The notes under the pieces were generated by a model. That model did not search any database. It was given only the letters and a program-made list of their open reading frames with translations, and was not told the DNA's origin. Shown piece by piece: positions 42,432 through 51,791 of a stretch of DNA of 64,000 nt (positions within the stretch are counted from its first letter, which is position 1; every line of letters starts with the position of its first letter). The position numbers and the translations under genes are program-made. The stretch is from an uncultured Clostridia bacterium (GTDB taxonomy: Bacteria > Bacillota > Clostridia > Christensenellales > UBA1242), in the NCBI GenBank assembly GCA_947366895.1, contig CANBBP010000004.1:1-64000 (forward strand). The letters run 5' to 3'.

Positions 42432-42818
42432 ATGAAAAAATTAAAATTTTTTAAATGTAATAATTGTAACGAAGTTATAATTAAACTTATTGATGAAAAT
42501 CAAAAATTAATGTGTGAAAATTCAGAACTTAAAGAATTAATTGCAAATTCTGTAGAGGCTTCTCAAGAAAAACATATGCCAGTTATAAACAAACAAGATA
42601 ATATTATAGAAGTTAGTATAGGAAGTGTACTCCACCCTATGACCGAAGAACACTCAATTAATTTTATTGTTTTAGAAACAAACTCAGGTTATAAAATAGC
42701 AAACCTTACACCACAAGATAAACCAGAAACCAAGTTTTCTTTACTTGAAAATGAAATTGTTTTAAATGTTTATGAATATTGTTCCTTGCATGGTTTATGG
42801 GTATTAAATGTACAATAA
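42432..42818 (+). CDS. desulfoferrodoxin-family superoxide reductase with incomplete centre I
   Basis: Reduces superoxide to hydrogen peroxide in the cytosol of anaerobes. All five ligands of the catalytic Fe(His)4(Cys) centre II are present: His48 (in EKHMP), His68 and His74 (HPMTEEH), Cys117 and His120 (CSLHGLW), with the catalytic Glu46-Lys47. The N-terminal desulforedoxin-like domain keeps Cys9, Cys12 and Cys28, but the fourth ligand is Glu29 (MCENS where the family has CC). The rubredoxin-type centre I is therefore probably lost. Centre I is not needed for catalysis in other one-iron SORs. RBS AAGGAGA and a strong promoter precede it. Confidence 0.88.
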   Translation: MKKLKFFKCNNCNEVIIKLIDENQKLMCENSELKELIANSVEASQEKHMPVINKQDNIIEVSIGSVLHPMTEEHSINFIVLETNSGYKIANLTPQDKPETKFSLLENEIVLNVYEYCSLHGLWVLNVQ

Positions 42819-42894
42819 AAAATATAAATTCTAAAGCTTTAAAATTATTTAAAAAATAAAAAGTAAAAGATTATAATATCAAATATATTAAAAA

Positions 42895-42925
42895 CACCTT
42901 TCAAAATTTTGAAAGGTGCTTTTTT
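42895..42925 (+). terminator. bidirectional terminator between superoxide reductase and FAD oxidoreductase
   Basis: A perfect palindrome of 12-base arms (CACCTTTCAAAA and complement, 42895-42918), then CTTTTTT on the plus strand and a T run on the minus strand. Confidence 0.8.
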
Positions 42926-43041
42926 GTAATTAAAAAAATTGTTACTTACTATAGTTATGTCATTTTAATTTAAAATAAGTTTAAGTTTTAAAAATAGTTT
43001 ATTATTTATAAGTTTTTATAAATAATTATATGTTCTTTATA

Positions 43042-44235
43042 TTAACGCAAAGGAGAAAAAAGAGGAATTAACTTATTAGATTTATTTTCTAGTAAATCCT
43101 CTATTATTTTTACTCCAGCCATAGCATTAATTATACCATTTGCACCAACACTTAAAAAATAATAAAAATTAGGATTTTCAGTTTGTCCTATTAAACCTAA
43201 ATTATTATCTGTTGAACCAAAGGCTCAACAAAATTTATAATCTATTTCTATATCTTTTGCAAAAGTTGGCAACATATTTTTTAATGCTTTTATCAAATTG
43301 TTGTATTTTTTTTCAGCCACTTTTTCGCTAATAGGTTTTAATTTAAAAGTTGTATCTTCTCCTCCATATATTAAACGATTATCTGGAAGTATTCGCAAAT
43401 AATGGTAAGGCTCATTATCATCTTGTATTAAAGCATTATTTTTCCAAGATAGATTTTTAATAGGTTTTGTTACAATTGAATATGAAATATATCTATCACA
43501 TAAGTTTTTATCTTTCATAAGAGAAAAATTAAAACCAGTTGCTAATATTATTTTTTTGCATTTAATCGAATTACCATAATTTGTGTTTGCTAAAAAATAA
43601 TCTTTATTATCTATAATATTATTTATCTTGGTATTTTCAAAAATCATTTCCTGATTTTTTGCATTTTCAATCATTTGTTTCGTAAACAAGTAAGGATTAA
43701 ATTCTGCACCTCCGTCTTCGTTATATATACCTGCTTTTATTTCAAAAGGAAAAGGATTATTTTCCTTTGTAAATAATTGCGATTTAAAACCATGCTTTAA
43801 TCTAAATTCATGCTCTTTTTTTACAGCATTCATTCCAAAAATCGAATTGGTATACATAAAACTTGGCACCTTTCTAAAACTACAATAATTGCCATGCTCA
43901 TTTATAAATTTATTTATGCCTTCTATACTTTCTAGCCCCATATTATAAACAGTTTCTATTTCAGTTTCGGTCATAAACTTCAATAAATTTTCTGCATAAT
44001 CATCAAGTTGATATTCTAAAAGAACTGTTGCACAAGCAGTACAACAGCACCCAAACCTTGCCATATCTACTAAAACTACATTATATTTTTTTGATAAATA
44101 GTAGTTTAATATAGCCCCATCTATTCCACCTCCTATAATTAGTATGTCACATTTTATGTCTTTATCTGAATAAGAATATTGTTTAATTTTATCTTTAACC
44201 TGACAAAAATAGGGTTGCCCTTTTACATATTCCAT
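43042..44235 (-). pseudogene. FAD-dependent oxidoreductase (DAO family) interrupted by an in-frame TGA
   Basis: Glycine/D-amino-acid-oxidase-type flavoprotein. The N-terminus has the dinucleotide motif ILIIGGGIDGA (about 31-41) and the family segment CTACATVLLEYQLDD. The frame reaches TGA at 43227-43225 after 336 residues (DYKFC*). In the same frame the sequence continues for 60 codons as AFGSTDNNLGLIGQ... and YFLSVGANGIINAMAGVKI to a TAA at 43042, which is exactly the conserved C-terminus of the family. The TGA replaces a residue inside the conserved motif, where relatives have Gly (or Trp if shifted by one). There is no other disruption, so it is a recent nonsense mutation or a read-through site. 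Start ATG at 44235; no clear RBS. Confidence 0.75.
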
Positions 44236-44347
44236 AAATAAAATATTAACTTATTACTAATAAAATATTCTAATAAAATTTTAACCATAAAGGATAAAAT
44301 GTTTTTTCTTTTTTTACAAACCTTTCACAAGTTATAAACAATTTTAA

Positions 44348-44914
44348 CTAACTATTTTTTAAGGAACTATATTTATTAATTATCTTTTTATAATAATCCT
44401 CTAATAAATAAAATTTATGATGATCTTTTTTATATTTTTTTATAAACGGTTTATACAATTTATAAATAAAATTTTCCATATCATCAACATAAAATCTATT
44501 ACGATTTCTTAGCATTTCTAATCTATCATATCTATAAGAAGCAGCAGTAAAACTAACTGCACACATATTTTGTATTTCTTTTACACTTTTAACTTTACAC
44601 TCATTTAACACACACATAGGCATAAGCAATCTTGCTGCAAACATACTAGCCTGTGTTTCTCTTGTTCTTTGATTTATAGTATTATCCTTATGATTTAAAA
44701 CAATATGCCCCATCTCATGAGCAATAGTAAACCTTTTAGTCCCTTCAGAAACATTATCATCAAATAAAATTAAACATTTGTCTTTAATAAAAATAGTAAT
44801 ACCTAAGTTATCTTTAAAAACACTATAATCAAAATTACCATATTTTCTAACTTCCGAAAATGAAGCTAAAAACCACCCATTATTTTGAATTAATTTTTCT
44901 AAATTAATAGGCAA
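44348..44914 (-). CDS. ImmA/IrrE-family metallo-endopeptidase (start uncertain, probably joined to the repressor by frameshift)
   Basis: Zinc metalloprotease-like protein with the site HEMGH (66-70) and a downstream NQRTRETQASMFAARLLMP, as in ImmA and IrrE. In phages and ICEs such proteins cleave the cognate XRE repressor to trigger induction. The first start codon in frame is a TTG at 44914 without RBS. Clear coding sequence continues upstream without ATG, GTG or TTG (PKPDFKGYTSS, KRDYYFVSKKTREFIINN) to a run of nine A at 45039-45031. That run precedes the stop of the repressor gene in the other frame. A -1 shift there, or an ATA start overlapping the TAG, would give the full-length form. 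RBS absent. Confidence 0.82.
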   Translation of the reverse strand: MPINLEKLIQNNGWFLASFSEVRKYGNFDYSVFKDNLGITIFIKDKCLILFDDNVSEGTKRFTIAHEMGHIVLNHKDNTINQRTRETQASMFAARLLMPMCVLNECKVKSVKEIQNMCAVSFTAASYRYDRLEMLRNRNRFYVDDMENFIYKLYKPFIKKYKKDHHKFYLLEDYYKKIINKYSSLKNS

Positions 44915-45027
44915 TTCTCTTAAATTATTATTAATAATAAATTCTCGCGTTTTTTTGCTTACAAAATAATAATCTCTTTTTGTAATCGAACTTGTATAAC
45001 CTTTAAAATCTGGTTTAGGTCTAAAAA

Positions 45028-45411
45028 CTATTTTTTTTTATCTGCTTCATTTTTTTCAGCTAAAACTTCGGTAAATTTTCTTATTGCTTCAACTTTAGAA
45101 TCATCAACAACATAGGTATTAAAGGAACCATTTCTTCCTATTATGGTTATAGTATTTTCAGTTTGTGGCAACTTAACAGATAAGGTTTTATCTTCCGAAC
45201 TTAATAACCAATCTATAGTAACATTAAACAGTTCTGAAAGTTTTATCAAAGTAGAAGCATCTAATCCTCTCCTACCATTTTCCCACATTGCAATAGTTGC
45301 CGAAGTAAGCCCCAATTTATTAGCAAGGTCAATTTGAGTCATTTTATGTTGACGCCTTAATTGTTTAATTTTCCAACCAAGCAATCCTAATTTTTCTTCT
45401 TTCAATTTCAT
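45028..45411 (-). CDS. XRE-family phage-type repressor
   Basis: 127 residues with an N-terminal Cro/C1 HTH (about 12-68: MTQIDLANKLGLTSATIAMWENGRR) and a C-terminal part ending EKNEADKKK. RBS AAGGAAA. It is divergent from the ArpU-like gene, with an inverted pair of 14-base half-sites between them. It ends in AAA AAA AAA TAG, and the ImmA/IrrE-type protease is in the -1 frame immediately after, so the two may also be made as one fusion. The arrangement resembles the ImmR/ImmA pair of ICEBs1. Confidence 0.88.
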   Translation of the reverse strand: MKLKEEKLGLLGWKIKQLRRQHKMTQIDLANKLGLTSATIAMWENGRRGLDASTLIKLSELFNVTIDWLLSSEDKTLSVKLPQTENTITIIGRNGSFNTYVVDDSKVEAIRKFTEVLAEKNEADKKK

Positions 45412-45489
45412 ATTTAATATTTTCCTTATTTAAAATATAACATAGAATAAAAAAAACATCAAACAAATTAACTTTTTACATTAAAATAG

Positions 45490-45518
45490 TTGCTAAAACC
45501 CTTACAAAAGTATATTAT
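45490..45518 (+). promoter_or_regulatory. promoter of the ArpU-like gene
   Basis: TTGCTA (45490-45495), 17 bases, TATTAT (45513-45518). One operator half-site fills its spacer. On the opposite strand TATAAT (45519-45514) can serve the repressor gene, so the two -10 boxes overlap. Confidence 0.5.
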
Positions 45519-45541
45519 ATTAACATATTGTTAGGGTTTTA
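45494..45541. promoter_or_regulatory. inverted operator half-sites between repressor and activator genes
   Basis: TAAAACCCTTACAA (45494-45507) and TTGTTAGGGTTTTA (45528-45541) are inverted copies with one mismatch in 14, centred 34 bp apart, flanking the overlapping -10 boxes of the divergent genes. Most likely the binding sites of the XRE repressor at 45028-45411. Confidence 0.6.
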
Positions 45542-45574
45542 ATCATTTTATATAAACAAAATTAGGAAAAACAT

Positions 45575-45943
45575 ATGAAAAAAGAAGAATTAAAAACAAA
45601 ACTTGAGGAGTACTGGTACGACAACCAATACTTAAAAGAGAAAGTAAAAGAAGTAGAAGAAATGAATCAACTAATAAGATTAGGCAAAGCTTCAGAGATA
45701 ATAATAGAAACAAAAAAACATGAAGAACACGAGATGTCAAAAATAATTAAAAAGAAAAACTATATTGAAAGTTTGTTTCAAAATTTATCACAACCTTATA
45801 GGACTTTAATGTATTTTAAATACATTTCTTTTTTAACCTTTGATCAAATAGCCTCAAGAATGAACTATTCAACAAAACGAATATATCAACTACATAACAC
45901 CGCCATAACGGACCTATTAACAATAATTAATAAGGAGGCATAA
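45575..45943 (+). CDS. ArpU/RinA-like phage transcriptional activator (sigma-70 region-4-type HTH)
   Basis: 122 residues. The N-terminal half is a charged coiled coil (KKEELKTKLEEYWYDNQYLK). The C-terminal half has a region-4-like helix-turn-helix (LSQPYRTLMYFKYISFLTFDQIASRMNYSTKRIYQLHNTA, about 70-110). This plan fits the small phage late-gene activators grouped as ArpU, RinA or DUF1492. RBS AGGAAAAA. Divergent from the repressor, and its stop lies one base before the first copy of the phased TTAG element. It is the best candidate for the activator acting on the three copies of that element. Regulatory role inferred from context. Confidence 0.78.
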   Translation: MKKEELKTKLEEYWYDNQYLKEKVKEVEEMNQLIRLGKASEIIIETKKHEEHEMSKIIKKKNYIESLFQNLSQPYRTLMYFKYISFLTFDQIASRMNYSTKRIYQLHNTAITDLLTIINKEA

Positions 45944-45944
45944 A

Positions 45945-45992
45945 CCTTAGCACATATTATCACCAATTAGCAAAAATTAGAAAGCATTAGAA
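45945..45992 (+). promoter_or_regulatory. phased TTAG element, copy A (RHS promoter)
   Basis: Five tetramers starting at 45947, 45957, 45967, 45977 and 45987, all exactly 10 bp apart: TTAG, TTAT, TTAG, TTAG, TTAG. The -10-like TATACT starts 17 bases after the last one (46004). It sits between the ArpU-like gene and the RHS gene. The 28-base core (45965-45992) matches copies B and C at 26 of 28 positions. Confidence 0.75.
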
Positions 45993-46040
45993 ATTTTAGA
46001 ATATATACTGCAATTGTAAATTAATATTAAGGAGATAAAT

Positions 46041-49000
46041 ATGAATAAATTTACTTTACAGTTAGATTCTAAAAACTTTTCACCCAATGTAGCTATGCTA
46101 CCATTAGCCAATCTTGATAAAAATATAAAAGTCGTAGATGCCTTCCTAAATCTTAAAGTAAAAGAAGGAAATGAAACATTCATTGTTAATTTTTCAGTTT
46201 TACCAGAACATGAAAATGCAAAATGGGATAATGTTGACCAAATAACAATTACAAATAATAAGGACATAAAAATTAATATAAGTGATGAGCTCCAACAAGC
46301 CCTTAACTGTTGTGCAGAAAACATTGTTTTAAATTTTGATGGTTCTAGCAATATAACCTTTAATGAGGGAAACATTGAAGTTGATTATTATACTCTACAA
46401 GAAATTGAAGAAAACACTTCAACACACAACTTTAACGTTGGCAAATCAAATGTTTCAATAAACCTTTTAACAAAAAAAATGTCTGCTACCCTTCCCCTTA
46501 CTTCAAGTGATAATAGTGTGCTACCTCTTTCAATCAACGCATACTTTAACGAAAAAATAAACAATGAACCCTTTAATCTTGGCTTGCCTAATAAATGCGG
46601 ATTAGACATTCAACAATTCCTCCAAAAAAATACCTCTAATGAAGCTAACCTAAATGATAAAGATAAAATTACCTATACCTATATAAATGGTAAAGGAAAT
46701 CAACAACAAATAGTAGAAAAATATTATTACTACGATAAAAACAATAATAAACAGTATGTTAAAGATATTTCAAAAATTCAAATAGATAAAAATCAACAAA
46801 TATACTATGCCCAAGAAACCTTTTATAATGTCATAATGTCCAATGTATCCTTTAACGAATTTGAAGATTATTCAATCGTTCCCGCTGATAAAGAAGAAAT
46901 TGAAAAACTAAAGAAACATGTTGATAGAATTATAACTGAAGAACCCTTCTTAAAAATTTATAGTTATAATAAAGTAGACACCTATTATTTAACCTCAAAA
47001 CATATTAATGAAGACTACTACACCTTATATTTTTCAAATAATATAGATAGAATATCTATTAAAATTTTTGATAAAAAATATTCAATGGGTGCCTTAGAAT
47101 TTGAAAACTGCTACTATATAGAATCTTCAAAGATATACGATAACTGTTCAATAACCCTTTCCTTTAAAATTGAAGATACCCTAATAGAAGCATATAAAGA
47201 ATTGCAAACCCCTAAAGGGCTTAATTTTGTTTCTTCCCTAAAAGATATAAAAGGTTCAGAATTTTTAAACAACGAACCCGAAGAATTAGTAAACTTAAAA
47301 GAGCAAATAACCCAACTTGAAATGAATGAAACTTCTCTTGAGGCTACCCTTAAAACTTTAAAGAAACAATTTTTTGTAACCTTCTTGTCAAAAGATAATA
47401 CCATTAAAGATATTTTATTAAACCACAATAGCCAACAAATAAACACTTCAAATAATAAAATAACAAAAGACATTTTACAAAGTATGTACACTTCACAAAT
47501 TAATAAAACTCTTTTGTTTATAGATTTAGAAAAAAACTTTGGTTCTGAAACCATTAAAAAATATTTTAAAGATTTCTTCTTAGATATTTTCTCAGAATTT
47601 GAAGAAGCAAGTTTAAATAAAATTTTTGATGCTGAAAGTTTCTCTGGTAATATAGAACAAGACTTTAAAGCTATTTCTGATTGCCCTAAACCTATTGATG
47701 TTAACATCTACTCTTTAGATGTCTCTCTTGAGAACTGCCTAAATCAAATTGAAAGTTACTCTAACCAACTAGAAGAATTAAAAATCAAAAAAGGAAAACT
47801 CTCCCAAAAACTTGACCTCCTAGAAATGCAAGTACCCGTTTTGTATTTATACGATTCAAATAATATCTATGGTTTTGCAAAGGCAAATAAAACAAATGAC
47901 TTATTCCGATTAACTCTAATTGCCGATAACTTTGAAAATGCCATATATATTAAATATAATTCCTATTCCTCTAACCAAATAAGCAGTATTGTAGGCAGCC
48001 TTGGTAATTTAATTTACTTTAACTATGATGATGATAAACTTTCTTCTATAAGTGATACTAATAACAATGTCACCTTATTAACTCATACCAATAATTCTTT
48101 AATTGTCACTTACCCCGATTCTTCAAGCTGCGTTTTAAACTTTGACTCATCAAATAATATCTCTGCTATCTTAGACGAATCAGGCGATGCCTGTACCTTT
48201 AGTACTAATAATGATGATACCGTTATTTCCTCCTTCTCTCTTATCGATAAAGTTCAAAACGGAACTATCACCTATAAAGATAATAAACCTTTCAATTTCT
48301 TCCTTACCTGTGACCCTTCTTACTTTAATTCTTCAAACTTTTCCTTTGATAAAACAACAATTCACAATAATAACTTCCTATCCGCTACTATATCAAATTC
48401 CAATAAATCCCTCTCTTACATCTTTGATAAATTTGGCAAGGTTAAATCAATAATAGATACCTCTTCTTCTCTTACTTTCCCTATAGCTAGCGAGTTTAAC
48501 TATAGCGATGATAAACTATCTCAAAAAATCACCAGCCTTCCTCTTTCAAGAAACTTTCTAAGTGATGTTTGTTTTAATGCTTCTTCTATTCTTCAAGTCC
48601 CTGCCCTTTATTTGGGTTCTACTGTTTGTCACACTTCTTCTCTTCCAGTCTTTTATTCTTCTCATGACAATATTCATGAAATCCCTTCAGCTTCTTCTAA
48701 TAAAGTTTGTTCCGTTAATATGTCACCTTTTATGCTTGATCTACTTAATTCTGAAAACTACTCTAACTTTATGCTCTCTATTTGGGCTAAGGCTAACTCT
48801 GCCTTTATTGAACCTATCCTTTCTGATATCTCTGATATTAGAAGATTTGATATCTCAGCTCTTGTTACCTTTACTGATAATTCCTCTGAGTATTTCATTA
48901 AAGCTTTTGATTTTAGAAATACCAATTGGCAATTTTGTGCTTTGCCTATTTCCCTTAGTAAACCTGTTCTAAATATTTCTTGTTTTATCAACTATTCTTT

Positions 49001-51788
49001 TAATACTGGCAATATTTTGTTTTCCGATTTTGATTTCCGTAAAGCTAGTTGTGAAACTATTGAATTTGATTCTCTATCTAGACCTATTAAAGTCTTTAAC
49101 TCTCTTTCCCCTCTTGTTTACTCTTACCAATATGAGGGTGAAACTAACAACCTTTCTAAAGAAATAATTTCTAAGGATAGTCTTTCTTTTGTTAACTCTT
49201 TTAACTACCTTAATGGTAAACTCATTAAAAGTATTAACTACAATAACATTGTTAAAGAAAATATATTTAACGATAAGGGCTATTTAGTTAGCACTGTTTC
49301 TTATCATACTTCTGAACCTTCTTCTAAGTTATGTCAAGATTATTCTCTTAACGATTTTGGTTTACAGTCTAGTATTAATAACTCTTTTGGTGAAGCAGTT
49401 TCTTCTATCCATTATCTTCCTGGCACGGGTATTGTTAAGTCTCATAGTGATACTAATTCTAATACTTGTTTTAGTTATTCTTCTTCTAACAAGCTTTTAC
49501 AGCAGTCTACTTCTATTCTTGGTATTGAAAACACTAACACCTATGGCTATACTCTTGATTTTCTTACTTCCCTTAAGCATAACAATTTTAATATTAATTA
49601 TGACTATGATTCTAAGGGTAATATTACCAACATTAATTTAGCTGGTTGTAATTATCTTTCAAGGGTGTTTAGTGATAATGAAGTTGCTACTACTCTTGCT
49701 ACTGGTGAATGTTTCAGGCAAACGCTTAATTCCTCAGGTAAGGTTCTTGATACTTTCTATTCAATTAATAACGAAGAAGTTTTAATTTCAAGTAACCTTT
49801 ACGATTTTCTAGGTAATCTTGTTAAGACTATCGATTACTCTAATGGTGAACATTATCTTAAGTCTTTCTTTAATCAATTTAACAAACTTTACAAAGTTGA
49901 AAGTTCTCAACATAGTTCTATTGTTTCTATTGCTAACTCTTTTGATAGTGTTAATCATGATATTGTTAATAGTTGTTTAATTAATGTTTTAGATAAGGCT
50001 TTATCTTATCATTTTAATTATGATAACACTCCTGATAGTAACCTTACTAGCCTTCTTTTACCTAACAATTTTACTCAGTCTATTAATTATGATAATCTCT
50101 CAAGGCTTTCTTCTCTTTCTTTAGGACCCGTTTCAAAAGAGTTTACCTATCTAAAAAATGGTGACCATACTTCTAACTTAGTGTCCGCTTTATCTTTTGC
50201 TAACAACAATATTATCAATCAAAAACTTTCTTACAAATATGACAAGCATGGTAACATAATTGAAGTTAGAAGCAACAATCAATTACTTGCTAGATACTCT
50301 TACGATAGTCTTTCAAGAATAGTTAGAGAAGATAACAAAGAATTTCAAAAGACCTTTACTTTCTCCTATGATGCAGGGGGTAACATATTAAATAAATTTG
50401 TATATTCTTTTACTTTAAACAATAACTTAGATAACGAAACTATTATTGATAGTTACTACTACTCTTACCCTGCTACTGGTTGGAGGGATCAGTTATTAAG
50501 TTTTAACGAGCAAGTATTTGAATATGATAGTTTAGGCAACCCTATTGTGTATATGGGTAAAACCCTATGCTGGTCTCATGGTAGGCAGTTAGACAAGTTT
50601 GATAACGTTAACTTTACTTACAATGCTAATGGTATTAGAACTTCTAAATCTTTTAATGGTAATACTACTAAATATTATTTAAATGGTAATAAGATACTTG
50701 CCCAAAGTGATACTATCAACACTCTTTACTTTCACTATGGTATTGATGGTGTAACATGTTTTAATTTAGATGGAATAGAATATTTGTATAAGAAGAATAT
50801 CCAAAATGACATTATTGGAATATATGATACCGATGGTAATGAAATAGTTAAATACTCCTACGATGCTTGGGGTAACCACAAAACCTACGTTCTAAATGAT
50901 ACGGGTTATGTTGACATCTCCCTTAAAAACACATATACTGAAAATGGATCATTAAACAAGGATATTGCTGAAATCAACCCATTTAGATATCGTAGCTATT
51001 ATTATGATAAAGAAACTAATCTATATTATCTAAATAGTCGTTACTATGATAGTGAGTTAGGTAGGTTTATTAATGCTGATGATATCTCTACTCTTGATGT
51101 TACTAAAGAAACTATTAACGGTCTTAACCTATATGCTTATTGTTTGAATAACCCAGTAAACGATATCGATGAAAATGGCAACTTACCTACTTGGTTAAAT
51201 TGGGTACTTGCAGTCGCTGTAATCGTTGCGGTCTCAGTTGTTACAGCTGGTGCTGGTGCTCTAGCAGCATCAATAATTACTACTTCGGCAACGATTGCAA
51301 CAAGTGTGGCAATGTCTGCTATGATAGGAGGTATGATTGCTGGTGGAATTAATTTGGCTTCACAAGCGATTTCAAATGGTGGTATAGACGGGATTAATTT
51401 TGGGAGTCTCGCATTAACAACATTAACAGGCAGTATTTCTGGAGCCTTTGGTGGTAGTCAATTAGGTGTGGGTGTGCAAGTAGGAACCAATGCGTTTTTA
51501 GGCGGTATGAATTATATAGGTACTTCCAGAATAGAGGGAAAAGAAATTAATATTCATGATTTGTTAGATTCTATTTTTCTTGGAGGAATTGGAGGTTGGA
51601 TAGGTGGAGATGGTATTATGATCCCAGGTAAAGAAGTAGCATCTGCTGCCTTTTGGACAGAACTATATAAGAAGTCAACCATGTTTGCTAAAGAATTTTC
51701 ATCAGCTCTTTTTAAAAACTTGACTATAAACACAACTAAAGGTATAATTTGGAACATAATTAGTGGAATATTAAGTAAAAAAGGATGA
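46041..51788 (+). CDS. RHS/YD-repeat protein with hydrophobic C-terminal tip, polymorphic-toxin-like
   Basis: 1915 residues. There is no signal peptide. The N-terminal 600 residues are a beta-rich, coiled-coil-containing region without a recognised domain. YD repeats occupy about 650-1650 (FEYDSLGNP, YSYDSLSRI, YDYDSKGN), closing with the RHS hallmark RYYDSELGRFINADD (about 1668-1682) and YAYCLNNPVNDIDENGN. The usual DPxG after the core reads DENG. The tip (about 1714-1915) is very hydrophobic (AVAVIVAVSVV, GALAASIITTSATIATSV) and has no recognised nuclease motif, so a pore-forming or membrane-acting toxin is possible. RBS AAGGAG; preceded by phased TTAG copy A. The stop TGA is immediately followed by the membrane protein gene. 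Confidence 0.9.
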   Translation: MNKFTLQLDSKNFSPNVAMLPLANLDKNIKVVDAFLNLKVKEGNETFIVNFSVLPEHENAKWDNVDQITITNNKDIKINISDELQQALNCCAENIVLNFDGSSNITFNEGNIEVDYYTLQEIEENTSTHNFNVGKSNVSINLLTKKMSATLPLTSSDNSVLPLSINAYFNEKINNEPFNLGLPNKCGLDIQQFLQKNTSNEANLNDKDKITYTYINGKGNQQQIVEKYYYYDKNNNKQYVKDISKIQIDKNQQIYYAQETFYNVIMSNVSFNEFEDYSIVPADKEEIEKLKKHVDRIITEEPFLKIYSYNKVDTYYLTSKHINEDYYTLYFSNNIDRISIKIFDKKYSMGALEFENCYYIESSKIYDNCSITLSFKIEDTLIEAYKELQTPKGLNFVSSLKDIKGSEFLNNEPEELVNLKEQITQLEMNETSLEATLKTLKKQFFVTFLSKDNTIKDILLNHNSQQINTSNNKITKDILQSMYTSQINKTLLFIDLEKNFGSETIKKYFKDFFLDIFSEFEEASLNKIFDAESFSGNIEQDFKAISDCPKPIDVNIYSLDVSLENCLNQIESYSNQLEELKIKKGKLSQKLDLLEMQVPVLYLYDSNNIYGFAKANKTNDLFRLTLIADNFENAIYIKYNSYSSNQISSIVGSLGNLIYFNYDDDKLSSISDTNNNVTLLTHTNNSLIVTYPDSSSCVLNFDSSNNISAILDESGDACTFSTNNDDTVISSFSLIDKVQNGTITYKDNKPFNFFLTCDPSYFNSSNFSFDKTTIHNNNFLSATISNSNKSLSYIFDKFGKVKSIIDTSSSLTFPIASEFNYSDDKLSQKITSLPLSRNFLSDVCFNASSILQVPALYLGSTVCHTSSLPVFYSSHDNIHEIPSASSNKVCSVNMSPFMLDLLNSENYSNFMLSIWAKANSAFIEPILSDISDIRRFDISALVTFTDNSSEYFIKAFDFRNTNWQFCALPISLSKPVLNISCFINYSFNTGNILFSDFDFRKASCETIEFDSLSRPIKVFNSLSPLVYSYQYEGETNNLSKEIISKDSLSFVNSFNYLNGKLIKSINYNNIVKENIFNDKGYLVSTVSYHTSEPSSKLCQDYSLNDFGLQSSINNSFGEAVSSIHYLPGTGIVKSHSDTNSNTCFSYSSSNKLLQQSTSILGIENTNTYGYTLDFLTSLKHNNFNINYDYDSKGNITNINLAGCNYLSRVFSDNEVATTLATGECFRQTLNSSGKVLDTFYSINNEEVLISSNLYDFLGNLVKTIDYSNGEHYLKSFFNQFNKLYKVESSQHSSIVSIANSFDSVNHDIVNSCLINVLDKALSYHFNYDNTPDSNLTSLLLPNNFTQSINYDNLSRLSSLSLGPVSKEFTYLKNGDHTSNLVSALSFANNNIINQKLSYKYDKHGNIIEVRSNNQLLARYSYDSLSRIVREDNKEFQKTFTFSYDAGGNILNKFVYSFTLNNNLDNETIIDSYYYSYPATGWRDQLLSFNEQVFEYDSLGNPIVYMGKTLCWSHGRQLDKFDNVNFTYNANGIRTSKSFNGNTTKYYLNGNKILAQSDTINTLYFHYGIDGVTCFNLDGIEYLYKKNIQNDIIGIYDTDGNEIVKYSYDAWGNHKTYVLNDTGYVDISLKNTYTENGSLNKDIAEINPFRYRSYYYDKETNLYYLNSRYYDSELGRFINADDISTLDVTKETINGLNLYAYCLNNPVNDIDENGNLPTWLNWVLAVAVIVAVSVVTAGAGALAASIITTSATIATSVAMSAMIGGMIAGGINLASQAISNGGIDGINFGSLALTTLTGSISGAFGGSQLGVGVQVGTNAFLGGMNYIGTSRIEGKEINIHDLLDSIFLGGIGGWIGGDGIMIPGKEVASAAFWTELYKKSTMFAKEFSSALFKNLTINTTKGIIWNIISGILSKKG

Positions 51789-51791
51789 TAC

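Noticed and set aside
43225..43227. TGA as a sense codon (alternative genetic code) or selenocysteine in the FAD oxidoreductase
   Set aside because: TGA is a real stop elsewhere (ATGA overlap at 15245-15248, ends at 25522 and 51788). The hairpin around the TGA is not in the position of a bacterial SECIS element, and no Sec machinery is in the window. A nonsense change is simpler, so recoding is kept only as a question.
47114..47707. Minus-strand ORF of 197 codons inside the RHS gene, and similar ones opposite other long genes
   Set aside because: These are antisense shadows of a real gene, without RBS, promoter or domain.
46041..51788. Nuclease toxin domain at the RHS tip
   Set aside because: The tip has no HNH, EndoU, deaminase or other recognisable catalytic pattern; it is mainly hydrophobic.
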